Positions 1 to 13,243 of a stretch of 64,000 nucleotides of DNA are shown here, one piece after another. The notes beneath the pieces were generated by a model. It did no database searches. It saw only the letters and a list, made by a program, of their open reading frames with translations, and was not told where the DNA came from. Made by a program: the position numbers and the translations under genes. Each line of letters opens with the position of its first letter. The first letter of the stretch is position 1. Source of the DNA: Channa striata (lineage: Eukaryota; Chordata; Actinopteri; Anabantiformes; Channidae); NCBI GenBank assembly GCA_033026295.1, contig CM065170.1:10632040-10696039 (forward strand), given 5' to 3'.

Positions 1-304
1 ATTTCAAGCAGCCCCACGTTAAAACATTTCCTTGCAGTGTCCAGGAAAACAATCCAGTGCTTAAATCTGTCAATGTATCATTTTGGTAAGATCAAAGAAC
101 AGAGAAACAGAAATATTACCAGACTGAACAAAGTTAAATGGAGCCGAATAACCTGTTCAGTTACCTGACCGAAAAGCTTGAGTGCATTCGTTTTTTTGTG
201 CTTATAATTTACCCTGCCTTTTGACTGCAGGAACAAGACCTCTGTGTCTGACAAATGTTCTGCAGGTATTTCACCATCAGTCTGAGTCCTGCAGCCGAGT
301 CAAG

Positions 305-3300
305 TTACGCTTCTCCTCCTGCTGATGCTGCTGCTGTTTCCTTCTCCGTTGACTTGTGATCTGCTTCCTCGTTACCTGGAATCTGGTCATTTGGCCTGTC
401 TGAAACTGTCCCGAGCATCTTGGCGCTGTGCTCCTGTGCCTTTGCTCTCAGTGCAGCTATACTGTTCTCCCTCAGTTCCTCCTTAGAAATTGTGGAGTTG
501 GTGCCTTTCCTCTGTTTCTCCGTGTTCTCCTCCAACACTTTGTCTGCTGGTTTCTCCTGCGCTGCTGTTGGTGTTGTACTGCTTGCTTTGCTGGGACAGG
601 TGTCAGTGGACTTCTTGTGCATTCCTGAAGGAAAGAGATAATGTTTTCAATAATTAATTATATCCTTTTAGTCCAAAATAGTAAAAACTATGCACAAAAA
701 GCAATTGGATGTACCAAAAGGGAAAAAAGACAAAGTTAAGTTAATAAGATGCATGGTAGAACCTCTTATTCAATTAGATTCACCCGATTGATTTAAACAA
801 ATCAATTGACATGAGGCGAAGGAGGAGATTTAGTTTAATCTTCCCTGATGAAGTGGGATTATCACCATTATCGACTGCCACCTTTTATTGACATGCTGAC
901 ACTTTTATTGGCTCCGAACATGAGCAGGACGTAGCCCCTGTTTTCTGTTGTTAGAATACGTCTTAATCCCCTTTTCCATTTCAGTGATACACCTTGATAT
1001 TCTCATTCTGACATTAACATCAAGCAGATACAAGAAAATGATGAGACGTGCTATAGGACACAACATTAAGAACAGTTCTGATCTGTAAGGAGTGATAATG
1101 ATTCGGCACCTAACACCAGGACCTGAAGCGCCCAAATGACAGTTAGCTGTCATTTGTTTTATTTTTTACGCCTGTGAATTTCCTACTCTGAAAACATTTT
1201 GTCTGTGGATAAGAAAACACTTGTGTCATCTAAAAACATAATTGTGCAGCCACTCACCAAGCAACCATGGGGCATAAGAGTCTGTGATGCCGTCTTTGGC
1301 AGACTTGAGGATGGACTCGGGCAGTGGGATGGCGTGACGGACCATGGCTCCGTACAGGCCGTACTCTGCCATCACGCTGCTGCGGCCCCAGCATTTCTCC
1401 TTTTTCCTCCACTTGGCCCTGCGGTTCTGAAACCACACCTGGAGAGATGAAGAGAAGGGTTAGATCTCTGTCAGGCTATGCAGACATTTTTAAAGGTTTC
1501 TCTATAGTCTGGGGAAACTAACAATTAATTATAATATGTGGTTTACAGTAAAATGTGGACATCTAAATCCTCCCCTGCATCAATAGAAGGTTGATGTATT
1601 AGTAAAGACATCTTGTGATCAGGTGTTTTGAATTAAAACGTATTTGCCAGATTTTTCAATAGGAGAGAAATAGGTGTCATTTAAAGACTTTTAAAAAAGC
1701 GAAAATTAAGCCTATGACACGTTTAAAGTATGTGGGGGTATTTAATATTTACAAACCACAATGAACAATTGCCTTTCTCTGATTTCTTGCTTAAAGGTGA
1801 TGACAATCTACTGTAAATGCCAGACTCAAAGACTCAAAGAGTCAAATTTAATTAAAATTCAACAGTAAAGCGTATATGGTCCAGAAGAAGTGTTTGTACC
1901 ACAAGCCTTGAAATTCAGTGTTTAATATTTCTATAGTTTTTCTTTGACTCATTCCTTTTGTGTGTGCATGCATGTTTAACCTTCTTCTTATTCCTCAAAT
2001 GCCTCTAATGATTTTCACAAAGCCAGACTGAGTAATATCCCCAGCAAGCTTACGAATATAGATGGAAAAAAAGAAAAAAAAATTAGCATCCTGAAGGATT
2101 GATGTGGAGGTGTGTGTGTGGGTGTGTGTATGTGTGTGTTTTGCAGACCTGAAATTAAAAGTGATCAAAACTGAGTCTGGAAAGCTATTCAGGTAGATGT
2201 GATGATAGCCCTCCTCATAAAAAAAAAAATTGCCCTCAGATGAGCAATCAAGCTTTTTGACAGCAGCAGTGTGAGCGTCTTCACTGTGTGTGTGTGTGTG
2301 TGTGTGCTTCCTGCGAGAGGTGACCCTGGGGGCGAAGAGGCTGATTGAAAAATAAGTTAATTTCCAGGCCCGGTCGATGGGAGACAGGCTTTCAAATATC
2401 ACGGGAAATTAAAATGCTCATAGCAGCCGGGCCGAGCCCTCTGCTCAGCCACTGACTTCTGCTAATTAATTTCTATGTAGTTATCATTTGATTTGAGGTC
2501 CGTGGCCTGTCTCTCACAGGCAAAGACATTGTGAACTGGCCACTAATGTGGACGAAAGAGGCTTTTGGCGGATGGTGATGGAGATGACTGGCAGCTCTAA
2601 CTATCTGCTTCAGTATTTCCCTTGTGTGTGACAAAATCTGTTTTCAGCACTTGACCAGAAATATCTGGGTGATCTGAGGTAACACATGTTGTTTTTAGGA
2701 TGGATTCCTCCTTTAACCTAAAACATTAAAGCATCTGCAGGGTTTACTTCGGTTTCCCGCTCAGATAAAAATACACACCTGTATTCTGTCCTCAGGCAGC
2801 TCAGTTTTCATGGAGAGCATTTCCCGGGCGTACACGTCTGGGTAGTGGGCCTCATTAAAAGCTTTCTCCAGCTCCTCCAGCTGATAGGACGTGAAAATGG
2901 TTCTACACACAAAAGAAAAAAGACCATTTTTGATCATTTATCAGTCTTTTCAAAATTGCCATTTAAATAATTTTAGTTAATTCTTTTTTTGTCACAAATT
3001 TACAAAATTTGTATTTAAATAATTTCATTTTAAATGACCCACACTTTTACACTTTTACATTACACTTTTGTCTGTAATTGGCCTGTAATTTAAATGGTGT
3101 CTGTAGAAAATGTTTACTTTAAATTAAATTATACACTGTGAATTATTCATTATAATAAAATTTGCCTGTATTGATTTATTCAATTTATTGTTTTGGACAA
3201 TAGCAAGTTGCATTTTTTTTTTACTGAATGCCATAAGCACACACAAGGCTACTCTATTCTTAAATAGAATATTTTTTATGGATATTCCTTATAAAGAGCC

Positions 3301-4391
3301 TATAGCAACGATGTGTAAAAATAATGATAGCCTTAAAAAGGTAGTAATAGGTATTAAAGGTATAAAAAGGTATTCAATTGTGATTTTTTTTTAAGCTCGA
3401 TCACTGCAGACACCAAAGGAAAAGGCCAGTGCAGAATACCCACGAGGTTTCTCATGGTCCATAAATAAATATTCTAAAAAATATTTCTGTAAGTCTTTCG
3501 ATAATCGTGTTTAAATCCATTTGCAGATTGTTTATTTACCTGTGTCGTCTTTTCTTTCTTTTCTTGTTCTGAGTCAGTGATGAGTTTGAGAATTTGTGAT
3601 CACCAGAGGAGAGGCTCATATCATCCGAATCTGCGAGGAAACAATCCGTAAACCACTCAAATCACAAACACGCAACAATCATATCTTCCTAATACAAAAT
3701 ACGCATGTAAGGAAACGCAGCAAATGCTTTGGCGTAAAAATATTAAAATATACGTTAAAAAATATACAATTTTACTCAACACAATGTTTAAAAAACGAAT
3801 TTAACTTTATAGGCTGTTTTTTTCTGTCGCAAGGCTCGAGACCTTTTTTCTTGTGTGTTGACCTCATGTCAGGTTTTGTGTCACTGATTTCCCGCTCGAT
3901 TAAAATCATAATATCAAACAAAAAAAACTATAATAACTGATGTTTGATCAACAGGCCTCACCGGAGCTGGCGGAGCGCTGCGCCTCCATCCGCGCCTCCA
4001 TGTGCGCGGCTCTGTGCAGCGGCTGCAGGTGCACGTTCTTCGCCTCTGACAGCGCCTCCAGAAAGGCGGGCTGGCTGTAAAACGAGTGTATTCCCTCCGG
4101 ACCCAGCAGGCCCATGCCGACCGCCAGACCTCCGTGTCCGAGGACCGACCTGGCGGGCAGGTGATGCGCCCTGTGCGGCAGAGCCTCCAGCGGCCGCCTC
4201 GGTGCCGCCGGCGGCTCCTTGTTGAGGCCGAGCAGCTCCTGGATCCCGAAGCCGGTGCGCCGGTGCGCTGCGGGGGCCATCTTCCACACGGGGGGCGGCT
4301 GCGGGAGCCCCCCGTGGTGCACGCTGGTTTGTGAGGCCGATGTCTGTTTATTCTCAGTGTCTGAAAGCACGGCTCCCTCCTTCCCCGTCAT
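305..4391 (-). CDS. vsx2: Visual system homeobox 2 (VSX2/CHX10), five coding exons
   Basis: Nuclear paired-like homeodomain transcription factor of retinal progenitors and bipolar cells. Coding exons, 5' to 3': 4391-3962, 3630-3540, 2902-2779, 1438-1258, 624-305. All have GT-AG borders, phases join, and the total is 1146 nt (381 aa; human about 361). Exon 1 carries the octapeptide-like GFGIQELLGL (residues 47-56). Exons 2-4 encode a basic NKKRKKRRHR stretch and the homeodomain (about 169-228), ending in WFQNRRAKWRK. The CVC domain follows with CWGRSSVMAEYGLYGAMVRH. Exon 5 has the OAR tail (SKEELRENSIAALRAKAQEH, from about 322). The CVC and OAR sequences match VSX2 rather than VSX1, whose C-terminus differs. 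The start is the first ATG of exon 1 and gives MTGK as in other VSX2 proteins. Exon coordinates are inferred from splice motifs; no transcript was seen. Confidence 0.95.
2285..2306. repeat. TG microsatellite in vsx2 intron 3
   Basis: Eleven uninterrupted TG units lie between exons 3 and 4 of vsx2. A second, interrupted GT tract lies at about 2110-2139. Confidence 0.9.
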
Positions 4392-4513
4392 GGCGGTGGG
4401 ATCCCACTTTTTGTGTCACACTCCCTCCACGGAAACACACACCGCCCCGATTCCCTGGTGGATTGAGCAGAGTGATGCTCCGCTTTATCTCCCTGCCCCT
4501 CTGCTCGGCGGGG

Positions 4514-4523
4514 CTTTTTATCC
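4514..4523 (-). promoter_or_regulatory. vsx2: TATA-like element of vsx2
   Basis: On the minus strand the sequence reads GGATAAAAAG about 125 bp upstream of the vsx2 ATG, in a GC-rich stretch. The position suits a TATA-like box with a 5' UTR of about 90-100 nt. This is a single motif read by eye. Confidence 0.35.
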
Positions 4524-6318
4524 AGCAGGCAACAGGCGTCAGCCAATCACACGAGGGCAGAGGACGCTCAAAGTTTCCACCAGCTCAAACCATCTTTATT
4601 ATAAAGATGATTATGAGTAACAGACAGGGCAAATGACTTTTCAAACATTAACAGATTTGAGCCTCGTTTGAAACGTGCTTTCGTTTCATGCCACATCAAA
4701 GATCTTCAGTTTGACATTAAATTAGTTCTGTTAACATAGTTTAGCACCTAAAAAAATCATTTTACGTTATTGTAAGTGATGTTTTGGTTTTTACCTGAGA
4801 AGAGGGGGTGATTTTGTCTTATAATAACCTATAAAAAGAAAAATATTTTACTTCACTGGCCCGTCAGCATCATTCATCCGAAGTTTGAGGAAAATCATTC
4901 ATCATTCAGTGTGAAACCTGTTAAACAAAAACACCGCATTAATAAACACATTTTTTCCCACTTTTGCAGAATGCATCTATTATTTCACCAATCTGCAAAC
5001 GTAACATCTTTTTGCGCGTGTGCCAATTATAAACAAGCCATTTAAGTTCCAACTCAGAGGAACTCTAATAAACCCGCATCAGCCAGATAATCAGGTCTAA
5101 TAATCAGGACACAAACTGATCCACCAGACTCGAGCTGTGTCCACAACGTCCCCCTATAACTCACACTGTCATTTGCATATTCTAATTAGGTTTGCGGACT
5201 AAACGTTTTGTCTTTGCTGCCAGTCTGCGCATCTGTTGATAGATTATCAAGGTTTTTTTTTTTTTTATTCTTTCGTGGGTCACATGATGAAGAATACAAT
5301 GTCCCCGTTCAGGGTATTTAGGACACACCAGGGTGGCAATTAAATATGAGACAAACAGTGGAGCAAATGCCAGTGCACAATGCAACAACAGATTTATTTG
5401 CCTCTTGGGTTTCAAGTGCTTTTGCCGAGGCCTGATATCAAATACAAAAAAGCTGGGACACAGACTAAAGTGCACAAATCCAATTGTGAAAGTGAGAGCA
5501 ACGACAGTGGTCAGGGGAAATCATCTCCAGCTTCTTGACATATAACACAGACCTCGGCTCAGATTTAAACCCACTGAATTGTAAAATGAAGTGAAAATAC
5601 TTTCATTTTCCCCGCGCCTTCCCAAACCTAATCCCCTCTAATCAGCTATTTTTTCAATTATCACCGACCTCCAATCGTTCGGAGATAATTTGCGGCACAC
5701 GTTTGGACATCTGCGCAGACAATTACGCACAGGAGAGTGGACGCGCACGATGGAAGCGGAGATACAATCGATGGGACATGTGGCGATGAATAAATAGGTG
5801 GTTCCCTTGGCACCGGTGCGTCCGGCTGTCAGTGGTGGTAAAAACCTGAAAAAATAATCTGGGATATGATCAGGAATCGGGGCTTCACCCCGGTCAGTTG
5901 TGGGCTTCTGTTGTCTCTGCGCGTCACGATGCTTTGTGTAACTCAGGCTACAGGTCCACAGCACAACCCTGTCGGTATTATAAGGAAAAGATGCATGCCA
6001 ATCTTTAAAACTAACTATATATTACGAGATTTAATAATTTGTTTTGCTAAATTATTTAGTCTTTATTTTAACAATAGGAGTGTGGAATTAAAATCAATTT
6101 GTATAGTAAAGAAAAGAATAGAAATGGAAAAAAGAATCGAGCATTTAATGTTTTTCCAGAAGCGAAAAAACCAAAATGGAATAGTCCTGATGCTATGATG
6201 AACTTGAGAAAGTGAAACCAATCGACTTCAGCATCTCATGAGAAGCTACTGAGACATTTCATTAGAGGTGAATGAAGTGATCAATGCCACGCTAGAAGCT
6301 ATGCTAATGAGGCCTCTG

Positions 6319-6321
<3 letters not shown>

Positions 6322-6353
<32 letters not shown>
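6322..6353. repeat. CA microsatellite
   Basis: Sixteen uninterrupted CA units upstream of vsx2. Confidence 0.95.
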
Positions 6354-6355
<2 letters not shown>

Positions 6356-8884
6356 GGGATGCAGATGCAAGTGGGAACCCGTTTTTACATAATCTGCACT
6401 TTATGAGAAACACGCTTCACATGTCTGGAAAAAAAGATGTTGGAGGATTCAGCTGAAGCAAATTGAGGATTTTCTGCAAGTGGATGAAATGTTTTCAACC
6501 CGTCACTTTATTTTGACCTTTAACTTTCACACACTAGTTACAGGCTAAAGAACTGAAAATACTACAATACTGAACATAAAAAATAAGGAATGTGGGAATA
6601 ATTGTGGACAATATGTGGCTTATTTCTCCCCTGTTACTGATAGTTTCTGCTGTTTTAAACTGTCTCAGTCTGGTTATGATTGCTGTAATGTTTTTCGAAA
6701 ACCAGACACATCCATCAGATTAAGAAGGTTGGAATGGCAGATGTTTTCCAGTACATCTTCACAAATTGCCTTAAAGCTATCATATTACAAAATATGAACC
6801 TTTATCTGTGGAGTGAACACCATAAAGTTCTGTTCTGTCTTTACATAAATGCTGGAATTACTTTATGAGTTCAAATACTGTACATAACAATCTTACTTCA
6901 AATCTCTCCAGACATTTTCTAGCAAATGTACTCAAAATAAACCTAACAGCAGTTCAAATTGCTGTTAAGTCAATACAATGCAGCACAAATGAAGGCTAAA
7001 TCCGTCATATCCACGCAGAGTTTCATCTTTTTCTGTCTGGTCTTCGGCTCCAGAAATGGCTCTTCAAATCTAGCTAATTGCTGTTTCCCAGAGCTTTGCA
7101 TTCAGAAAGAAGAGCTGGGTCACCAAACAGCCGTTGATCAAAACATCCTATTAAGGTGAAGAAACAAAAGGCCCTCACAAACCTCACAATGTGCCACTGG
7201 TGATTCAACAGCTTGCTCAGAGGGCACAAAGCATTAATTAGGGCAATAACTTCATGCCATTGCCATTCTATAGTCTCCATTTCTGTATGAGTGCATCTAT
7301 TTATGTCTGAAGTTTGTCAGGGACTCTGACTCTGGTGAGTGTGCTGCATTCCCCTGTTGCATGTGCAGATGTGTTATCGGTGTAATGAGGAAAAAAAGTT
7401 TGGGGAGAGGTCCCCAAGCACCGAAAACTTTCTTGACATAAATATTGCTCACCGTGGTTGCATGTAACAAGAATTGACATAACTGCTTGGGCCCATTTCT
7501 TGTCTAATTAGCACACTGCTACAGCGGACAGAGACTAGCAGTTAGGCAGGAGAAGGGAATCGGACAGGCATGGCAGTGGCAACACAAAAAGGGGCCCCTG
7601 GTTCCAGTGTAATTAGGTGAGACAATACCCCTGACTGTTTTGAGCCACGGTGCTGGCTCGGAGCTGGGGCCGAGCAGACGAGGGGACGCCCCATGAGGTA
7701 CGTCTCCCCTAGACCCTAATAAGCCCCTAATTGTCTTTTTTGATTCACATGGGCAGCACCAGCAGACATGAAGACAGCCTATTCCTGCTCCCCTGCAGAG
7801 AGCGTTCGCCCTGTCCTGAGGAAGAGGAGAGATTCAAGTTGACTCATTCAGGCCCTTAGCAGACATGTTTTCTTGTAACTATGATGTCATCAAGTGGATC
7901 AAATATTGCTTCATGCGGTCTCAGGGCTGCCATAAATTAATCTTTGGTGTGAAATCACCAATCAGTCTTGTAAACATCAAGGTTTTGAACGCTCAAACCT
8001 GGCAGTAATCCTACATGTGTATAAACGTAATATTTCTGTTGCCAAAGATAATGTGATTCTTAGGCCTTTTAATGGTTTAGACTGTTAAGTTCATCATTTC
8101 ATCATTTTTTTTATTAGAGTTAAAAATTAAAACCATAAAATGCTCTATTTATTTCAGAGGGGGATCCTGAAAACTGTCAAGTTGCACCTGTCTGGTTGAT
8201 ACTGACCATCTAATGGAGCCACAAACAGCAGAGCTCCACAGGTTGCATTTTACCACTGGATGAGCCTGTTTAACCATATACAAACAGACAGACTGCTCCA
8301 TATGTTTGAGGGCACTTCTAATGCTCAAACAACTCAATATTTCATAATTCCCTCTCTGCAACAGCCCCCGGAGTCAAGGCCTCACAGCTCAGAGGAACGT
8401 CAGTTCCATGTGTCCTCACCCCTTTAATTAGCTGTCACTTAGTGCAGATGAATCAACTCTTCGCCTAATTAAGCAATGCCACCGGGCAGCTCCCATACAC
8501 CGGCCATTGTGTGAGCAGCATGAGAAAACCACAGCTAGCAAACTTGTTTTGGATCACGGGTGCAACTTAACGATCGCTGACGTGCTGTGTTCAGGGACCT
8601 GTGTCTGTGTTTCTGTGCAAAGTGTAAGCAACGGTGCAGTCACACATTTTATGCTACAGTCACCCAAAATGTTCCACATTTTGCCAATTTGTGTCTTTTA
8701 TGATACATTCTAGATGCAAAACAAATACGTGCAGACATCCGTCCACTTACATCTACTATTTCCTATTTTTAACTGTGTTTGCACATCAACATAAATACTG
8801 TATGGCCCCACTGATGTGAACACTCAGCTTTCCACGTTAGCTCTAAACGTTTCTGAACTTCTAATCCTACACTCACACCCTCTT

Positions 8885-9089
8885 GGTCAGGGCTCGGGAG
8901 GTAGAGCAGTTGTCCAAAGATCTCAGAGTTGTTGATTTGATTCCCAGCTCCTCCTGTTACATGTCAAAGAGTCTTTGAGCAAGACACTGAAAAGCACATT
9001 AGTGGGTTCTGGTAAGTCCAGACCAGCTGCATAGTGATTTGAGTGGCAATAAAGTGGAAAAGCAATATATAAATAAAGACCATTTGCCA
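8885..9089 (+). repeat. Degraded teleost interspersed repeat (tRNA-related, SINE-like)
   Basis: The stretch reads like a worn copy of a repeat common in fish genomes. A tRNA-like head mentions GGTAGAGCAG and a 'gattcccagctcctcc' segment. It continues through a CAAGACACTGA block and ends in a segment resembling GCGCTATATAAA followed by GACCATTTGCCA. The copy is diverged and makes no product. Family assignment is from memory of similar repeats; a Repbase/Dfam comparison would name it. Confidence 0.55.
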
Positions 9090-10367
9090 ATTGTACGCAA
9101 CTCAAGTCTGGTGCCATTCTGGATAATTTCCCTCAAAAAGAAAAAGAATACTCATATCCCTCAAATGTAATATTTTGATACTGAACTTGCATTTGAGTCA
9201 GTTTAAGTTCTCCTTTATTGTTTTCCTGCAATGATACTTTTTTTACACTCTGTTCCTTTCGATTGCTGCTTGCAGAAAATAACCTCATTATGCAGACCAC
9301 ATAATTCATTTACAGTCAGAGTGGAAATGTAATCTCTACAAACATCTGTTTACTACTGGCACAAGAAAAAAAGCCTGTTTACGTGAATTTTTCAGTCAAG
9401 TGAATAAAATATTGAGATCACATTTGATTCAAGTGAAGCTAAACTGTTTCTTTCCAAATTAATTCAGGTTATTCACATGTGCTTTGGTGTATCTGTGTGT
9501 AACCTACATTTTTAAAGAGAAAATTGTAAATTGAATGAGAAACATGAGGCATCATGGGTTATTTTATACCCATGCAAACACACAAAATTGGGGAAGCTAT
9601 TGAGGAATGAAGCAAAGTATTTAATTAAAAAAATCATACCTTATCAGAACTCATTGATTCCCATGATATTGTTTGACATTTAAGATCAAATGTTATTATT
9701 TTTCAAATGGTTTTAATTTCACGACCAAAGTCCCTTCAACTCAGAAAGACTCAAAAATAGGAGTTTTTTAAATATTATTTTTCATTCATTCATCAATTTA
9801 ACAGTTTTTATGTAATTATGACACAACCTCACAAATCTTGGTTTCACACATAACAACTGCTCATAAACGGTTCAGTGAAATGTCTAAATGTCTGGCTGTT
9901 TTACTGAGAGTTTCTGAGTTAAGGGTACTTTGTTGCAGCAATAAAAGCTTTTTCCGATATATTTTGACTTAGAGAAAATGCATTTGGTTAATTTTAGTAA
10001 CCAGGAGGTTTGAGCTACATTTATACCCATTTAAAATGTCTGTTGACTTATGTGTGGAATATCTTGTCTGTTGCATTTGCCTAAAATACATGACATGAAT
10101 CTTTAATAGTCGCTGCAGCAGCTGTGTGCATTTCAAATCTTAAACTTTTACTTTGACAGTGCATGTGCTGGTAACAACTAATGTGAGGACGCATTGTGTC
10201 TCATTGACACATAAATTCGACCATGTTGTCCCCTCCCTCCTCCCTCCAGCCACTCTGCACTATCACAGGCTGTAATTGTTATTTAATGGTTTATACATTC
10301 ATCCTTCCTGTGTAAATCCCCAGAGGGCCAGATGACAGCCTCACCGTGTTCACACAAGCATCCCCTT

Positions 10368-10368
<1 letters not shown>

Positions 10369-10403
<35 letters not shown>
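10369..10403. repeat. CA microsatellite
   Basis: About 17 uninterrupted CA units in the vsx2 upstream region. Further short CA tracts occur near 10630-10645. Confidence 0.95.
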
Positions 10404-10406
<3 letters not shown>

Positions 10407-12749
10407 ATGTCAGTGTTTGTGCTTAAAATTCAATTACCCACTTACTGATAGCTCTCTTGGGTGCTACACAAGAGGACACAGTGCCAGTGGAAGTGTGGAT
10501 GATTTCCCAGGAGGCCTCAGTCTCCACTGCACATCTCCAGCTGGATCTATTTCATGGCTTTACTCATCAGCAGCAGACACAGATGAAGCACAAGAATCCG
10601 TCATACACCTGCACACACCAATGCATACAGACACACACACACATTATTATTTGAAATGCTAAAGGTACACAGCTAACAAGAATTTGGAGACCGGAAGATG
10701 ACAGTTTATGAAAAAAATGTTGTAAGCCCCGTTTAAGGACTCTTAACAAGTCACAAAATGAAGGCAGGCAAAATGCTTTTTAATGCAGACCTATCAGACA
10801 TATAGCCATAAACTTGCTCTGGCAGCTTAATGATTTGTCTACTTGCCTTTCCTTGGTGTCCCTGTGTGTTGTTCTACCACTGACTAATCATTTTTAAATG
10901 AAATACAGATTCTTATTCTTCAAGACTGTTGTTTTCCCTACATGATAATGAATCCATATTCAGTATCTATTGACAAGTCAAAACATGCTTATGTTGTTTC
11001 CTTTTAAGATGAAAAAAATGATTTGGTATATGTTTCATTTTGAATTCGCACTAAGAGCCACAGGTACTGTAATGCCCCACAGGTTAGCCACGCGTCTCAA
11101 GGTCCCCCGAGGGGTCCACAGGCCCCAGGGGATTACTTGGCTTGACTCTGGCCTCGTTCCCCCGCTAATTACAGCTCTCGTCTCCGCTCTCCCACGAGAC
11201 GCCAGCACACTGATGACAACACGCCACAGCTTGGAGCTCTGCATCACAGGGCAAACAGCTGGGGCTGCTGGCTGCGTGTCAGTACCCAGGGTGCACAATG
11301 AGAAATGATGATGCTGGGAGGGGGGGGCGGGTGGTACCTGATGCATTCATTCACATCATTTTGTTGCCATTTTCTAGATGCCTTACAAAGTCAGATCTGG
11401 TAATTACTACTCAGCTGTGTTTAATCTGTCTGCTCTGACATAGTAAACATGAAACATAGCAAGTTACTTGAGGTCAGATACACAATGCTTCATAATGTGG
11501 CATGACTTTTGATCAGAAAATACCGAGGAACATTGTTGTCCTTTGATGTGACAGCTTCACACAACAGCATGCATGTCCCTGCATTTGACAAGGGATCGAT
11601 GCGCTCTACAAATACTATATTCCTCTGTGTGTGATTGCAGTGACTGTTCATTAGCAGGTCGCTGGGCTTTAATGGCCTGTACGCTTCTGTCAACCATAAA
11701 TCTCCAGACTCCACCCATCTTTGCTTCCCTGTCTCATCATCTCATCGGTGCTATGAAGAATTATATGACTGCAGCTCCCTCCTTTTCCTCTTCTTCTACA
11801 GACCAAGATGAAATCACGAGAAGTCTCAATAAGACACATCCATAAATGTGATGATGCCACTGGATGTGTTAGACAATCGGATGAGCTCAAAGAAAGTCTG
11901 TCTTATCTATACAGCAGTAGCAGTATAAGGGCAGAGGCTGACCATAAAATATATAAAAGTGGAAAGAGAGGGATATGCACAGGTCAGACTTGGGAAAATT
12001 GTGAAAATTTATAATAAAGCTCATGACACAAGTAAAAACTAATAAAATATATTTTGTGTTTATTCTCATGTTCAACCTCAACAATTATTTGAAATGTACA
12101 CATTTTAAGAGCATTTATATAAGTGACTTGTTTTTGGCTCAACAAGTTTGATTCATATTTGAATATCTTAGATTTCTTTGTCATTGTGCAGAGTGTTATT
12201 TTAATGTATTGACTCATGCATGCAAGAACATTCATAAGAAAGCCTGACATCAAGGCTTCTCACAGCCTTTATTCTGACATGACACAGGTTTTACAGCATC
12301 ACACATTAATTGTTGTCAGTTGACAGAAAACATCAGAGTTGTGTAAAATTGTTGCACAAGATGCCTCTAACCATTTAAATAAAAGAGGGATGCTATTTTT
12401 TATGTTGGAGGGACTTTTGCTATTTTTAGACAGCTTGATATTTTTAAATATTTAAATCAGTGCATTTTTTTAAATTTTTAATTATGTTTTACTTTTCTTT
12501 AAAAATGACGATGGTCCATCCTCTTTTTTTTTTCTTTAATTAATGTATTTTTTAATACAAAAAATCATTTCATTGTAAAATGGAAAACCGAAATGTATCA
12601 GTATTTGGATTCAGAAGGAATTACTTCTTCACAGCATCTAGGTAACACGCAGTGACACGTTTCAAGAAGTTACATGTACAGTTTGATGCTTAAACTCGCT
12701 GCACGATGGTGGAATTAGATTTGGGAAGGATGTGGGTAAAACTGAGTCC

Positions 12750-13243
12750 AGCTGTTGTAGTTGTTGGTGTCGTCCAGGTGGAGGCGGTGCAGGACAAGCA
12801 GAGCAGCAGTTTGTGCAGGTGTGTGACGGCAGCAAGAACAGAGGCTGCAGCGCTGCACCTGTTGTGCGGTGTGAAGACGGAGCGCGGCGTGTGGCCGCAG
12901 TGTAGCAGCGAGTGTCAAAAGACCGAGTCCCGCTGTGTTACTCAGGCTGCGCTACAGCGTCTATTCACAGGCGCGATCCCACTACTGAGCGGCACGGGGG
13001 CTTTGACCTGCTCCGTTTCCGACCTGGGCCGGTGCACCCCTCCTTAGGCGACCTGGTGGTCCCGGGCTCCCCCAGGAGCACCATATCGATACCGAGCTTA
13101 GTGCGGACACCCGATCGACATAGTCCGCTGCAGCCCAGAGCTCCTGAGCTCAAACGGTCCGCCAGCCTCAGCCTCCCGGTAGCTTGGATTACAGGCGCGC
13201 GCCACCGCACCCGGCGAGAGGCTCCTCGCGCTCATCGGGCTTT
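12750..13243. repeat. Left arm of 494-bp inverted repeat
   Basis: This arm is the reverse complement of 13924-14417. I find two mismatches (12870 against 14297, and 13130 against 14037). It covers a whole 7SL RNA gene, about 28 bp of its 5' flank and about 167 bp of 3' flank. The near identity extends into non-functional 3' flank, which points to a recent inverted duplication or gene conversion. Confidence 0.95.
12917..13215 (-). ncRNA. 7SL RNA (signal recognition particle RNA), left copy
   Basis: A full-length SRP RNA gene of 299 nt on the minus strand, starting GCCGGGTGCGGTGG and ending in a TTTT terminator. It has the Alu domain (GGAGGCTGAGGCTGG) and the complete S domain: the helix 6 segment GACCACCAGG...GCCTAAGGAGGGGTG and helix 8 GGTCGGAAACGGAGCAGGTC. 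Having the S domain separates it from Alu elements. It is the RNA scaffold of the particle that docks translating ribosomes at the ER. It differs from the right copy by one base (C for T, position 13130). Its 5' flank matches the other copy for only about 28 bp and lacks the CRE near -50, so it may be weakly expressed or silent. The minus strand does carry a TATA-like TTTTATACTA about 33-42 bp upstream. Confidence 0.93.

Larger units (their letters stand above)
4524..12749. promoter_or_regulatory. vsx2 upstream region, no gene seen, candidate enhancers
   Basis: I found no exon-like coding sequence in these 8.2 kb. The stretch holds two CA microsatellites, one degraded interspersed repeat and several compact, less AT-rich blocks with homeodomain core sites (about 7440-7860, 8360-8510 and 11060-11310). 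TAATTAGC, the sequence reported for VSX2/CHX10 binding, occurs exactly at 7505-7512, 8425-8432 and 11164-11171 (last on the minus strand). Another lies in intron 4 at 2461-2468. Developmental control of vsx2 is an inference from position and motif content. Confidence 0.4.

Noticed and set aside
1995..2402. 135-aa open frame on the minus strand in vsx2 intron 3
   Set aside because: Runs of THTHTH come from GT microsatellites; it lies inside an intron.
3948..4620. Overlapping plus-strand open frames over vsx2 exon 1
   Set aside because: GC-rich shadows of the vsx2 first exon.
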